Part shown: in pieces, positions 25,237 through 34,005 of the stretch
Numbering within the stretch: the first letter of the stretch is position 1
Layout of the letters: every line of letters starts with the position of its first letter
NCBI RefSeq assembly: GCF_011753055.1
Contig: NZ_VWWJ01000012.1
Coordinates: 62,001-126,000, forward strand
Source: Burkholderia sp. Ax-1719
GTDB lineage: Bacteria > Pseudomonadota > Gammaproteobacteria > Burkholderiales > Burkholderiaceae
Length of the DNA stretch: 64,000 bases
Direction of reading: 5' to 3'
The notes under the pieces: generated by a model
The model's input: the letters and a program-made list of their open reading frames with translations, nothing else
The model's database searches: none
What the model was told of the DNA's origin: nothing
Translations under genes and position numbers: made by a program

Positions 25237-26763
25237 ATGAACGCCGCCCATAACGAACGAGACCACACGCCACGACCCACCAACCATCCCGAGTATGTGA
25301 TCCGCGACAACGCCGTGGTGCGTCTGTGGCGCAATCTGCCGCTCTGGACCAAAGAGGAAGCGCCGCTGCCCATTGAGCGTCCGCAGGATTTTCGCTGCAT
25401 CCGCGGTCGCTGGTTCACCGACGGCGTGCATGTGATCGTGCAGGCCCAGCAGGGCTCGGCCATTGCGCGCGAGTATTACTACCGCATCGAGGACGCCGAT
25501 ATCGCCACGTTCGCGGTGCTCAACGAGCGTTACGCGCGCGACGCGCACCAGGCGTACTTCATCACCAATCGCACGATCCGCACGCGCAGCCCGCATGCGT
25601 TTCGCCCGCTCGACTTCGAGCGCTGGTACGAACGCGACGACGGCACGCTCTTCACGCAGTTGCGCCCGCACGAGTATTACGCCGTCGATCAGGAATCGAT
25701 CTATATGAATGGCCGGCGCATCGCCGGTTCCGATGGCGCGAGCGCGGCCGGTTTCGAAGGCGGCTATGCCGTCGATGCGCAGCGCGTCTATTACTACGGC
25801 AAGCCCACCGACATCGACCGGGAGAGCTTCGTGAGCGGTCCGCTCGATGGCAGGCTGCGCTTCACGGACCGGATCGGGCCGATCAACCACGGCAAACGCA
25901 TGACCGCGCTCGAACATCGCCAGATCGAGGAGTGGAATGCGTTTTTCATGACACGTCCGGATCTTCAGGACTACTGGTGGCATCGCCTGCGCAGACGCAC
26001 GGACGCTCCGGCGGTGATCTACGACGGCCTGCGCCTCGCGGGCCTCGATCCGGCAAGCTTCGCCACCCACACGTTCCGCTACGGCCCCGGCTGGGAGGCG
26101 CGCGGCACGGCGTGCGGCGACGCCTTCGGCATCCACTGGCTGCACCGCTACAGCGAACACAACGCCCGCCTCGAACGCATTTCCGGTCAGCCGGTCACCG
26201 CGCTACGCGAACTGGGCACGCACTATTTCACCGATGGCGCGGTGGTGTTCTATTCGCCCAATCACTATCAGACGCCGACGCCGCTGCGCCGCGTGTCGCC
26301 CGACACGTTTCGCGTGCTCGACGCGGGTTGGGCCGGCGACGGCAGCCGCGCTTTTTACCTGGGCGTGGAGAAGAAAGGGGTGAATGCGGCGCAACTGCAC
26401 ATCGACGGCAGCTATGCGTGGGATGGAGCGAGGGTGTTCTATCACGGCACGCCGCTCGTCGTCGACGTGCCGCACGAGCAACTGGTGGTGCCTCACGCGG
26501 GATTCCTGCGCGCGGGCGACAAGCTGTTCGCCGGGCGTCGTCCGATTTCGGCGCGGCGCGTGCATCTGCCGTCGCTCGAATTCATGGGCGACGACTACGC
26601 GCGCGACGAGCGCAAGGTCTACTTGATCTACTTCCCGAGGCTGATCGAGATTGTGGGCGCCGATGCGGCCACGTTCCGCGTCATCGGGCCGGGCGAGGCC
26701 TGCGACGCGAATCGACGTTACGACACGAACGCGCTGCGCGGCGCGGTCGATCCAGACACCTGA
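25237..26763 (+). CDS. DKNYY-repeat protein
   Basis: The 508 aa protein consists of repeated units of the DKNYY type, recognisable as Tyr/Phe-rich strands such as YAVDAQRVYYYG, GDGSRAFYLG, YAWDGARVFYHG and YARDERKVYLI, each followed by a sentence like DxxTF. It has no signal peptide or membrane segment. The first 60 residues are polar. DKNYY proteins are widespread and without known function; some occur near secretion or toxin loci, but nothing of that kind is adjacent here. The last 46 nt overlap the converging small gene at 26718. Confidence 0.82.
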   Translation: MNAAHNERDHTPRPTNHPEYVIRDNAVVRLWRNLPLWTKEEAPLPIERPQDFRCIRGRWFTDGVHVIVQAQQGSAIAREYYYRIEDADIATFAVLNERYARDAHQAYFITNRTIRTRSPHAFRPLDFERWYERDDGTLFTQLRPHEYYAVDQESIYMNGRRIAGSDGASAAGFEGGYAVDAQRVYYYGKPTDIDRESFVSGPLDGRLRFTDRIGPINHGKRMTALEHRQIEEWNAFFMTRPDLQDYWWHRLRRRTDAPAVIYDGLRLAGLDPASFATHTFRYGPGWEARGTACGDAFGIHWLHRYSEHNARLERISGQPVTALRELGTHYFTDGAVVFYSPNHYQTPTPLRRVSPDTFRVLDAGWAGDGSRAFYLGVEKKGVNAAQLHIDGSYAWDGARVFYHGTPLVVDVPHEQLVVPHAGFLRAGDKLFAGRRPISARRVHLPSLEFMGDDYARDERKVYLIYFPRLIEIVGADAATFRVIGPGEACDANRRYDTNALRGAVDPDT

Positions 26764-27014
26764 TCCGCGCCCTCCAGCAGTTCGAACAACCGCGCGACGC
26801 GCCGGCGCTGTGTGGCGACGAGATCGTAAGTCGCCTCCAGCGCGCGCAGACGCTTCTTCCAGTATTCGGCGTCGATGCCGCGCGGCGTGCGCGCAGACTG
26901 CGCGCGGCTCATGTACTGCACCATGCGCTCGACGTGGTCGAGCTCGGCGTCCGCCAGGATGGCCGGCAACAGATTGCCGGTTCGTGGGACATCGGGTTTG
27001 GGTATGGCACTCAT
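26718..27014 (-). CDS. Small helical protein of unknown function
   Basis: The ATG at 27014 gives a 98 aa protein. It is mostly alpha-helical and charged (HVERMVQYMSRAQSARTPRG, then YWKKRLRALEATYDLVATQRRRVARLFELLE), suggesting a helical hairpin or dimer. A longer in-frame reading to 27149 adds an Arg/His-rich stretch that does not look coding. It overlaps the end of the DKNYY gene tail to tail by 46 nt. I do not recognise a family. Confidence 0.6.
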   Translation of the reverse strand: MSAIPKPDVPRTGNLLPAILADAELDHVERMVQYMSRAQSARTPRGIDAEYWKKRLRALEATYDLVATQRRRVARLFELLEGADQVSGSTAPRSAFVS

Positions 27015-27659
27015 TGTTTGCTCGCTTTTTATTGCCGCAGCGTGTCTGTCCGGATTGCCCGGCGGATCGTGCGGATAAAAGCGCATGCGTGGGCCGACAC
27101 TCCCCCGGACCCGTCCCGCAGCGCGATGTTTGATCGGCACGCCTTGCAATGTTTTTAGCGCCGATAGTCGATCCCTGTCTTCCTATGACAATAGCCGCGT
27201 TCGCATGGGCTCCTTGACCATGCGTCTCAGTTTGCAAACCGGAAAATATTCGGGGATCTATCGTCGACTTGAAGTTGTTCGGCCAGCCCGAACGCCTGGT
27301 TGAGTAAACTGTTTGCGCACGCAACGACCCGAATGGATTTGGGCCTGCGTACCGTGTCGAAATCCCGCTGTTTCCTATTCCGCAATGGATTCATTCGTCA
27401 GGCGGAACAAAGTCCGGGCGAATTCGCCTGGCCTTCGCGTATACCCCGAAAACACAGGCGTTGCGCGCGTTTTCCCTTTTTGAATCAACGTGTCGCATGC
27501 CTTGAAAATCGAATTAAGGGGTTTTTGTCGGGTTTTTTTCGGGTTGCCTCACCTGGTGCGCGCTTCTAGAATCAGAACGATCTAAAAACAGCGCCGCGCC
27601 CCGCGCGCAACCAGGCGCCCATATAAAGAGACTCAGGAAAGCATCAGGAGGGACGATTC
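27015..27659. other. Long intergenic region with no recognisable gene
   Basis: This 645-bp region is lower in GC than its surroundings, especially 27160-27560. I find no RNA gene, riboswitch motif or convincing reading frame. There is a short inverted repeat GTTCGG / CCGAAC near 27280 and T-rich runs near 27520-27545. It may hold promoters for both flanking units. Confidence 0.5.
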
Positions 27660-27701
27660 ATGACGACCGCGCAACACGCGCACTATCGAGCGCTCGCATG
27701 A
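27660..27701 (+). CDS. Possible 13-codon upstream reading frame
   Basis: A near-perfect AGGAGGGA ribosome binding site at about 27646-27653 precedes an ATG at 27660 that opens only 13 codons (MTTAQHAHYRALA). The TGA at 27699 overlaps an ATG at 27698 which is in frame with the following acyl-CoA-dehydrogenase-like gene. It could be a leader peptide that couples translation, or a deletion remnant of an upstream partner gene. Confidence 0.35.
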   Translation: MTTAQHAHYRALA

Positions 27702-27727
27702 CGCCACCGAGGGAGAGACATACCAAC

Positions 27728-28735
27728 ATGGACGACATGCTGACGACATCGGCGCAAACCGTACTCGCCGATATTTGCACGCCGCAATTCGTGCGCGGGG
27801 TGGAACTGACCCAGGACCGGCGCGCCGGACGCGAACTCTGGCGACAACTCGAAGCGCTCGGCCTGCTCGACGCGCTCGTGCCGCAAAACCAGGGCGGCGC
27901 GGATCTGCCGCTCGCGCAGGCGGCGGGCGTGCTGTTCGCGTTCGGCCAGCACGCGCTGCCGCTGCCCGCCGCGCACACCATGATCGCGCGCCATCTGCTT
28001 GCGGCTGCCCACGTGCCCGCGCCGCGCGGCCCCATCGCCCTGGCGATCGCCGATGCGACCCAGCGCGCGGCTTTCGTGCCCTACGGTCAGGTCGCCGACG
28101 CCGTGGTGGTGGAAACGTCCACCGGCACCTGGCTCGTGCCGCTCAAATCGGCGTGCGTGGAAAAGCACGGCGACGGCCTCGACGCCACGGTGCGCTTCGA
28201 CACGCGCACGGCGCAGCCGCTGCCCGCGCGCGGTATCGCCGAACTCGGCGCCATCGTGACTGCCGCCACCATGGCGGGCGCGATGCAGCGCGTGCTCGAC
28301 ATCAGCACGGCCTATGTGAACGGACACGCGCCCGCCAGCCGTACGTGCAGCACCTTTCTCGCGCTGGAGCGCCAGTTGAGCGTGATGGCGGGGCACGTCG
28401 CCGCAACGCGCGTGGCCGCCGAGCAAGGCTGCGCCGCGCATCGCAGCGGCGAGCAACGGATTGCCAGCGCCATCGCCAAAGCACGCGCAAGCCGGGCGGC
28501 TCCGCTGGTGGCCAATGGCGCGCATGGGCTGATGAGCAAGATGTGCAACGCCGAGAAGGTTGATCTTCAGCTCTTCACGCGACGGTTGCACGCGCAACGT
28601 CTTCAGTATGGATCGGAGTCCTTCTGGGATGAGGTTGTGGTCGGTACGCATGCGCGCGATCAGCGCTGCGTGGTCGATAACGACGTGGTGGGGATTTTCG
28701 ATGCGCTCGACGAGGTGGCAACGCTGGGGCACTGA
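27728..28735 (+). CDS. Divergent acyl-CoA-dehydrogenase-like protein
   Basis: The 335 aa protein has the acyl-CoA dehydrogenase layout: an N-terminal helical domain (LEALGLLDALVPQNQGGADL), a short beta domain, and a C-terminal helical domain (ALERQLSVMAGHVAATRVAAE and VDLQLFTRRLHAQRLQYGSE). Key FAD-binding stretches are altered. The usual RxQFGR reads HAPASR, and the usual HGAIG-type loop reads LMSKM. A tail of about 30 residues follows the normal end. Such small, degenerate members often serve as non-catalytic subunits of heteromeric dehydrogenases, but no partner gene is adjacent. The start at 27728 has GAGGGAGAGA upstream; a start at 27698 is also possible. Confidence 0.7.
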   Translation: MDDMLTTSAQTVLADICTPQFVRGVELTQDRRAGRELWRQLEALGLLDALVPQNQGGADLPLAQAAGVLFAFGQHALPLPAAHTMIARHLLAAAHVPAPRGPIALAIADATQRAAFVPYGQVADAVVVETSTGTWLVPLKSACVEKHGDGLDATVRFDTRTAQPLPARGIAELGAIVTAATMAGAMQRVLDISTAYVNGHAPASRTCSTFLALERQLSVMAGHVAATRVAAEQGCAAHRSGEQRIASAIAKARASRAAPLVANGAHGLMSKMCNAEKVDLQLFTRRLHAQRLQYGSESFWDEVVVGTHARDQRCVVDNDVVGIFDALDEVATLGH

Positions 28736-28760
28736 GGTATTGAGCCATTGAGGCTTCGCC

Positions 28761-28801
28761 AAACGACAAAGCCCAAGGTCTTGCCTTGGGCTTTGTCGTT
28801 T
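28761..28801 (+). terminator. Strong rho-independent terminator (possibly bidirectional)
   Basis: An 18-bp perfect stem (AAACGACAAAGCCCAAGG with its complement) encloses a 5-nt loop, 28761-28801. It ends the dehydrogenase-like gene. The A-rich start and T-rich end let it also act on the opposite strand, behind the parvulin gene. Confidence 0.9.
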
Positions 28802-28860
28802 CTTGCACGTCCTGCTTGAGGCTTAGGATGCCGCTCGCAACGTGCGGCCCGGCACGCGTA

Positions 28861-29730
28861 TTACTGCTGGATCGTCGCGTTCTTCATCTGCTCCGCGGTG
28901 AACTGAGCCGCCGCCTTCTGCAGGGCCATTGCCTGCAACTGCTGCTTCACCGTCTCCCTGGCCTGCTCGTAAGGCGGGATCTGCGTCGGGCGCTTCGCAT
29001 CGAGCTTGAGGATCACCCAGACGTTGCCAAGATGAACCGGTTGCGGCGAGATGCCGCCAACCGGCAACTGCGCGATGGCCTGCGCGAGCGGCAACGGCAC
29101 CCCTTGCGTCTTGCCTTCGGTCACCGGCACCGGATAGCTCACCCACGGCATCAGCCCGCCGTCGGCCTTCGTCGGCGCGACGCTGTATTGTTTGGCCAAC
29201 GCGTCGAACGCCTGACCCGACTTCGCTTTGGCAAGCACCTGCTTCGCCGTCGTTTCGTCCGTTACCGCGATGACGCGCGGCTGGAATTCGTTCTTGCCGA
29301 GCGATGCGGCAAGCGCGTCGTAACGCGCCTTCACCTGATCGTCAGTGACCTGATCGGCATGGACGTTGTCCTTCAGATACAACTGGATTTCCGTGGCCAC
29401 CCTGGCATCGGCCGTTGTTGCCTGCTGCACTTGCGGCTTCGTGTCGTAGTGGGCCTTTACCGCCGCCTGACGGAACACCTCGCGCGCGATCAACTCTTCC
29501 TTGAGCGCCTGACGCATCTGCAGCGAATCGGGCTGGCCGGTTTTCGCCGATACCTCACGCACCGCGGCATCGAGTTGACTCTGCGGCACCGCCACGCCGT
29601 TGACGACGGCGATCGCGCCTGCCGGGAGCGTTGATGCGGCCGCATCGGCAGCCTGCGCGGACGACGCCAGCGCCACAGAAGCAAAAGCCGTCAGGCAGAA
29701 CGCGCGGATCGCGGTGTTGAATCGGAACAT
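28861..29730 (-). CDS. Periplasmic parvulin-type peptidyl-prolyl isomerase
   Basis: The 289 aa protein starts with a signal peptide ending near SAQA. It then has a SurA/PrsA-type N-terminal helical chaperone region and a parvulin domain from about residue 145 (QPRVIAVTDE, AFDALAKQYS, GGLMPWV, LPVGGISPQPV and VWVILKLDAKRP). It probably assists folding of exported proteins in the periplasm. Size and layout match the Cbf2/PpiC group common in Burkholderia. It is followed by the bidirectional terminator at 28761. A gap of 185 nt separates it from the cysteine hydrolase gene upstream. Confidence 0.92.
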   Translation of the reverse strand: MFRFNTAIRAFCLTAFASVALASSAQAADAAASTLPAGAIAVVNGVAVPQSQLDAAVREVSAKTGQPDSLQMRQALKEELIAREVFRQAAVKAHYDTKPQVQQATTADARVATEIQLYLKDNVHADQVTDDQVKARYDALAASLGKNEFQPRVIAVTDETTAKQVLAKAKSGQAFDALAKQYSVAPTKADGGLMPWVSYPVPVTEGKTQGVPLPLAQAIAQLPVGGISPQPVHLGNVWVILKLDAKRPTQIPPYEQARETVKQQLQAMALQKAAAQFTAEQMKNATIQQ

Positions 29731-29915
29731 GGGTACACCTTTATGGGAAAACCGCTAAAAATTCCAGTTAACCGTGCCGAGGGCAAGCGTTGCACGCGGG
29801 CCTCTTGATGCAGGTCGACAAAGTTGTCTGCGGCGCTCCGGATCGAAAGCCGATATCACTGCTTTGCGATTCGGGCGCCGCGTGGAGGGCGTGGCCGTGA
29901 GCCGCCTTCTCCGCG

Positions 29916-30458
29916 TCAGAACGCGAACGCTTCAGCCCGCGCCAAGCTCACAAACGGCCCATTCAACGTGCGGTTGTGGTGCGCAATCATGGCGCGCGCA
30001 TCCATTTCAGGCGTATCGACGGTGGTGTGCGCATCTTCGATCAGCACCGCGCGCAACCCCAGGTCGAGCGCCGCGCGGCAGGTCGTATCGACGCAATATT
30101 CCGTTTTCATACCCGCGATCGCCAGTTCGTTCACGCCGGCATCGGCAAGCCATTGTCTGAGTTCCGTGCCGATAAAACAGTTGGGCCGCGTTTTCACGAA
30201 GACGGTATCGCGCGCGGCATCCACATCGAGCCCGCTCACCAGCTTCGTGAGTTCGCTATCGGGCGCAAGGGGCGAACCGGCCGGCCCGGTGTGGCGCGCG
30301 GCATAGACCGGCGCACCGGCTTCGCGTGCGCGGGCAATCAGTGCATTGATATTGGCGAGAACACGCGCGCCTTGATAAGGCGGCGGATTGCCGTTGAACA
30401 GTCCAACCTGCATATCGACGATCAACAGCGCGCGTCGGCTCGAAGCACGGGCTTGCAT
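29916..30458 (-). CDS. Isochorismatase-family cysteine hydrolase behind a candidate attenuator
   Basis: The 180 aa protein has the Asp-Lys-Cys triad of the family at Asp15 (IVDMQ), Lys89 (FVKTRPNCF) and Cys122 (TEYCVDTT). Members include nicotinamidase, isochorismatase and various amidases, and the substrate cannot be chosen from the sequence. The ATG at 30458 has AAGGAG seven bases upstream; the start at 30476 lacks it. A terminator-like hairpin lies 64 nt upstream and a short reading frame with seven Thr codons lies before that (30599-30661), so expression may be attenuated. Confidence 0.9.
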   Translation of the reverse strand: MQARASSRRALLIVDMQVGLFNGNPPPYQGARVLANINALIARAREAGAPVYAARHTGPAGSPLAPDSELTKLVSGLDVDAARDTVFVKTRPNCFIGTELRQWLADAGVNELAIAGMKTEYCVDTTCRAALDLGLRAVLIEDAHTTVDTPEMDARAMIAHHNRTLNGPFVSLARAEAFAF

Positions 30459-30521
30459 GGCGTTTCTCCTTGTCATGACGACGGTGATGCCCGATTGGCG
30501 CCGGTGCGGACTGGAGAAACG

Positions 30522-30554
30522 ACAAGGCCCCGTCCGTTACCGGCGGGGCCTTGT
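30522..30554 (-). terminator. Attenuator-type hairpin before the cysteine hydrolase
   Basis: ACAAGGCCCCG and CGGGGCCTTGT form an 11-bp perfect stem with an 11-nt loop. On the minus strand a moderately U-rich CGTTTCTCC follows; on the plus strand no U tract follows, so it works with the minus strand. It lies between a short reading frame and the cysteine hydrolase start. The GGCGGG at about 30605-30610 could pair with the CCCGCC just inside the hairpin's 5' arm to give an antiterminator. Confidence 0.6.
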
Positions 30555-30598
30555 GGCAGATACGAATGAACCGACTGAACCGTACTCGCGTATCGACC

Positions 30599-30661
30599 TC
30601 ACGACCCGCCAGAAGCGGTCGTGGTGGTCGTAGTCGTGCATGCGATGCGGTGCAGGTTCAT
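30599..30661 (-). CDS. Candidate leader peptide with seven consecutive Thr codons
   Basis: The frame reads MNLHRIACTTTTTTTASGGS and stops at 30599, 45 nt before the attenuator hairpin. Seven Thr codons in a row followed by a stop and a hairpin is the layout of an amino-acid attenuator like thrL. No ribosome binding site precedes the ATG, but the predicted promoter would start the RNA at or one base before it, so a leaderless message is possible. An overlapping frame from 30642 is rich in His, Tyr, Phe and Trp, but it runs into the hairpin. Confidence 0.4.
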   Translation of the reverse strand: MNLHRIACTTTTTTTASGGS

Positions 30662-30668
30662 GCCGACG

Positions 30669-30698
30669 ATGATGCAGGACTCGGGCGATTTGCGTCAA
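30669..30698 (-). promoter_or_regulatory. Predicted promoter of the leader peptide and cysteine hydrolase
   Basis: On the minus strand TTGACG (30698 to 30693) and CATCAT (30674 to 30669) are separated by 18 bp. The start point would fall at about 30661-30662, at the leader peptide ATG. Confidence 0.4.
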
Positions 30699-30920
30699 CC
30701 CATCAGGCCGTCGTTCGATCCCCAAAGTCCGGATTTCGCTGAAATAACTCACAACGCATACCGTTCGGATAGCGGCAAAGCGTCGCGCTTTCCAAAAAAT
30801 GAGCCTGTCGTCTTAAAAAAATTGTTCTAGCGCAAAGGTCGAGGCTAGAATGCCGGCTTTGCCGCGCGGTACACCGTGTTAACCCGTAGTACCGCCCTCA
30901 TCCCGAAGAAGGAATCCGAC

Positions 30921-31799
30921 ATGAAAGACCCACTCGCCCGCGACCGCGAGAGCGCTGCCCGCGCCGACGAGGCGGCCGATTCATCCACCGAAAATACGCT
31001 CGTCAGCGCGCTTGCACGGGGTATCCGGATTCTGCAGTGCTTTTCGATGGGGGCGTCGGAGCTTTCAGCGCGCGAGCTGGTGGAGCGCACCGGCTTGCCC
31101 AAGCCCACCGCCCTGCGGCTCATCAACACGCTGTGCGAATTCGGTCTGCTGCGCCATTCGGAGCGCATTTCGAAGTACGTGCTGGGCACGGAGATGCTGA
31201 GCCTCGCCGCGCCCGCGCTCGGTCGCATGACGGTGCGCCAGATCGCGCGCCCGATGATGCAGGAACTGGCCGATTACTGTCAGGGCCAGGTCAAGCTCGC
31301 GGTGGGTCATCGCATGAATCTGGCTTACTCGGAAGTGATCCAGGGGGCGGGCAGTTCGGTGTATCGCGCGGAGATTGGCACGCGGGTCTCGCTGTCGCGC
31401 ACGGCTGCGGGCCGCGCGTATCTGTGGGCCGTGCCGCCCGCATCGCGCGAGCAATATCTGCAGGACACGCTCGCGCTCGATCGCGCCAAGGGCGAGTTGC
31501 TCGCGCAACGCATCACGCAGGCGCAGCAGCAGCTACGCGAGATCGGCTGCACGGTGTCATACGGCGATATGCAGCGCGAGATTCACTCGGTGGCGATTCC
31601 GCTGGCCTCGCCCATTGACGACGAGTACTGGGTGTTCAGCTGTTCGATTGCCGTGTTCAATCTCAACGGCAACCAGTTGATCGACGATATCGCCCCGCGT
31701 CTGATGTCGCTCGTGCGCCGTGTGGAGACATCGCTGGGCAGCATGAGCGGCGCCGCGCACTACGCGGAAACGCGCCCGTGGGCGCTGGCAACGGCCTGA
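30921..31799 (+). CDS. IclR-family transcriptional regulator (third copy, distinct subgroup)
   Basis: The 292 aa protein has a winged helix-turn-helix (LSARELVERTGLPKPTALRLINTLCEFG) and an IclR effector domain (GQVKLAVGHRMNLAYSEVIQG, AGRAYLWA). It differs clearly from the two paralogous IclR proteins of region 1. The ATG at 30921 has AAGGAA seven bases upstream; an upstream start at 30876 lacks one. It is divergent from the cysteine hydrolase unit and may regulate it. No catabolic operon is adjacent, so its target is otherwise unclear. Confidence 0.9.
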   Translation: MKDPLARDRESAARADEAADSSTENTLVSALARGIRILQCFSMGASELSARELVERTGLPKPTALRLINTLCEFGLLRHSERISKYVLGTEMLSLAAPALGRMTVRQIARPMMQELADYCQGQVKLAVGHRMNLAYSEVIQGAGSSVYRAEIGTRVSLSRTAAGRAYLWAVPPASREQYLQDTLALDRAKGELLAQRITQAQQQLREIGCTVSYGDMQREIHSVAIPLASPIDDEYWVFSCSIAVFNLNGNQLIDDIAPRLMSLVRRVETSLGSMSGAAHYAETRPWALATA

Positions 31800-31902
31800 G
31801 CCCGCCTGACTCTGACTGAGCAAATCAAGCCCGGCCGTCGCAAGCAGCGCGGCCGCGCTTCGTCCGCTAGACCCGGCAACCCGGTTAGCCCGGATATCCC
31901 GG

Positions 31903-34005
31903 TTAGCCCGCTGCGACCGCAGCAGCAGCCGCCGCCGACACCGGCGAACCCGACAGCCTCAGCTTGCCGCTGGCCACCAGCTGCGCGAGCGGCACGGGAC
32001 GGCCCAGCAGGAAGCCCTGCACCTCATCGCAGCCTTCGCCTGCCAGCAGGTCGAGCTGATCCTGCGTCTCGATGCCTTCCGCCAGCACGGGAATCCCCAG
32101 ACTCTTGCCCAGCGCCAGCACCGCGCGGATGATCGCCGTCGCCTGGCGGCTCGATTCGGCTTCGCTGACGAACGACTGATCGAGCTTGATCTTGTCGAAC
32201 GGGAACGAGCGCAGCGTATCCAGCGACGAATACCCCGTGCCGAAATCGTCGAGCGCCAGGCTCACGCCCAGCGCCTTGATGCGCTGGAGCGTTTCGAGCG
32301 AGCGCTCGCGGTCGGCGAAGATGGTCGATTCGGTCAGTTCGAGTTCGAGGCGCGAAGACGGCAGGCCGGTTTGCTCCAGCACTTCGGCGACCAGCGAGGG
32401 CAGATCCGCGTGTGCAAACTGCACCGCCGAAAGATTCACGGCCACCTTGCACGGCGGCTGCCATGTGACGGCACGCGAGCAGGCCTCGCGCAACACCCAG
32501 GCGCCGATCGCGAGGATCAGCCCGTTTTCTTCGGCCAACGGAATGAACACGCCCGGCGAGATAAAGCCCTGGCGCGGATGCTCCCAGCGCAGCAGCGCCT
32601 CATAGCCGCAGATTTCACCGCTTGCGATCGAGGTCTGCACCTGGTAGTGCACGCTCAACTGTCCGCGCGACAGCGCATCGCGCAGATCGGCCGCCAGCGA
32701 GCGGCGCGCGCGCGCCGTCTCGTCCATCTTCGGCTCGTAGAAGCACACCGAGCGCGTGGGATCCGCCTTCGCGCGATACATCGCGAGATCGGCGTTATTG
32801 ATGAGTACGGTCTTGCTGGTGGCGTCGTCTGGATAGATCGCGACGCCCATGCTGGCGCCCGAATTCACTTCCCAGTCGTCATAGCGGATCGGGCGGAACA
32901 GCGCCGTCTCCAGCCGGTTCAGGAAGTCGTCGAGCGCTTCGCGTTGCGAAAAGCGACGCAGCGCCACGAATTCGTCGCCGCCCACGCGCGCGACGAATTC
33001 ATCCTCGCGCACGAGGCTCTTGAAACGCAGCGCCAGAATACGCAGCACTTCGTCGCCCGCGTGGTGGCCGCGCAGGTCGTTGATGTCCTTGAAGCGGTTC
33101 AGGTCGATGCCCACCAGCGCCAGCTTGCCGCCGTGCGCCGCGGTGCGGGCCACTTCGGTGTCGAGGCGATCGTTGAAGCCCGCCCGGTTAGGCAGACCGG
33201 TGAGCATGTCGGAGAGCGCCATCGTGCGCAGATGCTCGACCGATTCGGCGCGCACGCTATCGTCCAGCAGGTAGCTCACGAGGCCCGCACCCGCAATGAT
33301 GAAGGCCATGCCCGCCACTGCCAGTGCCAGCGCCTGGAGCGCGGCTGGGTTGGCGACATGCGGGTCGATCGCGAGCGGTTCAATCTCGAACGCGCACATG
33401 CCGATGAAGTGAAGCGTAGCGATGGCGGTGGCCAGCAGCCCCGCCACCGTGGCCACCTGCGCGCGCGTGCCCATCACGCTGCCGCCGATGTTCGCCGCGC
33501 CCGGCTTGCGCGAAGCCTGATCGAAGGCGAGCGCGCCGAACACGACCGAGAACACGATCGACACCACCAGATATGGCCGGCTCCACATGACGATGCCTTC
33601 GACGCGATAGGCCGTCATGCCGGTGTAGTGCATCAGCGAGATCGCCAGCCCGACCAGCGCGCCGCCGATCGCGGGCGCGGCGCGCGTCCAGCCACTGCAC
33701 GCCACGAAGATGCCAAGGAAGCTGCCCACCAGCGCGATGAGCAGCGACACGATGGTCAGCACCGGATCGAAGGTCACGGGCACGCCCGGTTCATAGCCGA
33801 GCATCGCCACGAAGTGCGTGCACCAGATCGCGACCGCCGCCGTGGTAGCCGCGAGGAACTGCCAGCCCGCGCGCTGCATGCCGAGCGTGGCGAACGCGCG
33901 CCGCACGAGGCGCGCCGTCACCCACGAACCCGCGCCGCAGATCAGCACGGCCACGATGACGAGCCACGGATTGTGCTTGTTGACGATGCAGCCCAGCACG
34001 TTCAT
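31903..34005 (-). CDS. MHYT-GGDEF-EAL membrane protein of cyclic-di-GMP signalling
   Basis: The 700 aa protein has seven membrane segments in the first 250 residues with MHYT-type motifs (THFVAML, LMHYTGM, LHFIGM), proposed to bind copper and sense a gas or redox signal. A GGDEF domain follows with an intact RVGGDEF, then an EAL domain with YEALLRW and LDDFGTGYSSL. Both enzyme domains keep signature motifs, so synthesis and hydrolysis of cyclic-di-GMP are both possible. The ATG at 34005 has AAGGAGG upstream. It stands alone, converging on the IclR gene. The 3' end runs into short direct repeats (CCCGGTTAGCCCG, about 31875-31910). Confidence 0.95.
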   Translation of the reverse strand: MNVLGCIVNKHNPWLVIVAVLICGAGSWVTARLVRRAFATLGMQRAGWQFLAATTAAVAIWCTHFVAMLGYEPGVPVTFDPVLTIVSLLIALVGSFLGIFVACSGWTRAAPAIGGALVGLAISLMHYTGMTAYRVEGIVMWSRPYLVVSIVFSVVFGALAFDQASRKPGAANIGGSVMGTRAQVATVAGLLATAIATLHFIGMCAFEIEPLAIDPHVANPAALQALALAVAGMAFIIAGAGLVSYLLDDSVRAESVEHLRTMALSDMLTGLPNRAGFNDRLDTEVARTAAHGGKLALVGIDLNRFKDINDLRGHHAGDEVLRILALRFKSLVREDEFVARVGGDEFVALRRFSQREALDDFLNRLETALFRPIRYDDWEVNSGASMGVAIYPDDATSKTVLINNADLAMYRAKADPTRSVCFYEPKMDETARARRSLAADLRDALSRGQLSVHYQVQTSIASGEICGYEALLRWEHPRQGFISPGVFIPLAEENGLILAIGAWVLREACSRAVTWQPPCKVAVNLSAVQFAHADLPSLVAEVLEQTGLPSSRLELELTESTIFADRERSLETLQRIKALGVSLALDDFGTGYSSLDTLRSFPFDKIKLDQSFVSEAESSRQATAIIRAVLALGKSLGIPVLAEGIETQDQLDLLAGEGCDEVQGFLLGRPVPLAQLVASGKLRLSGSPVSAAAAAAVAAG

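Noticed and set aside
27300..27569. 89-codon plus-strand frame in the long intergenic region
   Set aside because: No ribosome binding site, no recognisable domain and a composition unlike coding sequence here.
30537..30752. 71-codon minus-strand frame containing His/Tyr/Phe/Trp-rich MHDYDHHDRFW
   Set aside because: It reads into the attenuator hairpin and has no ribosome binding site; the overlapping Thr frame stops before the hairpin and is the better leader candidate. It is kept as an alternative.
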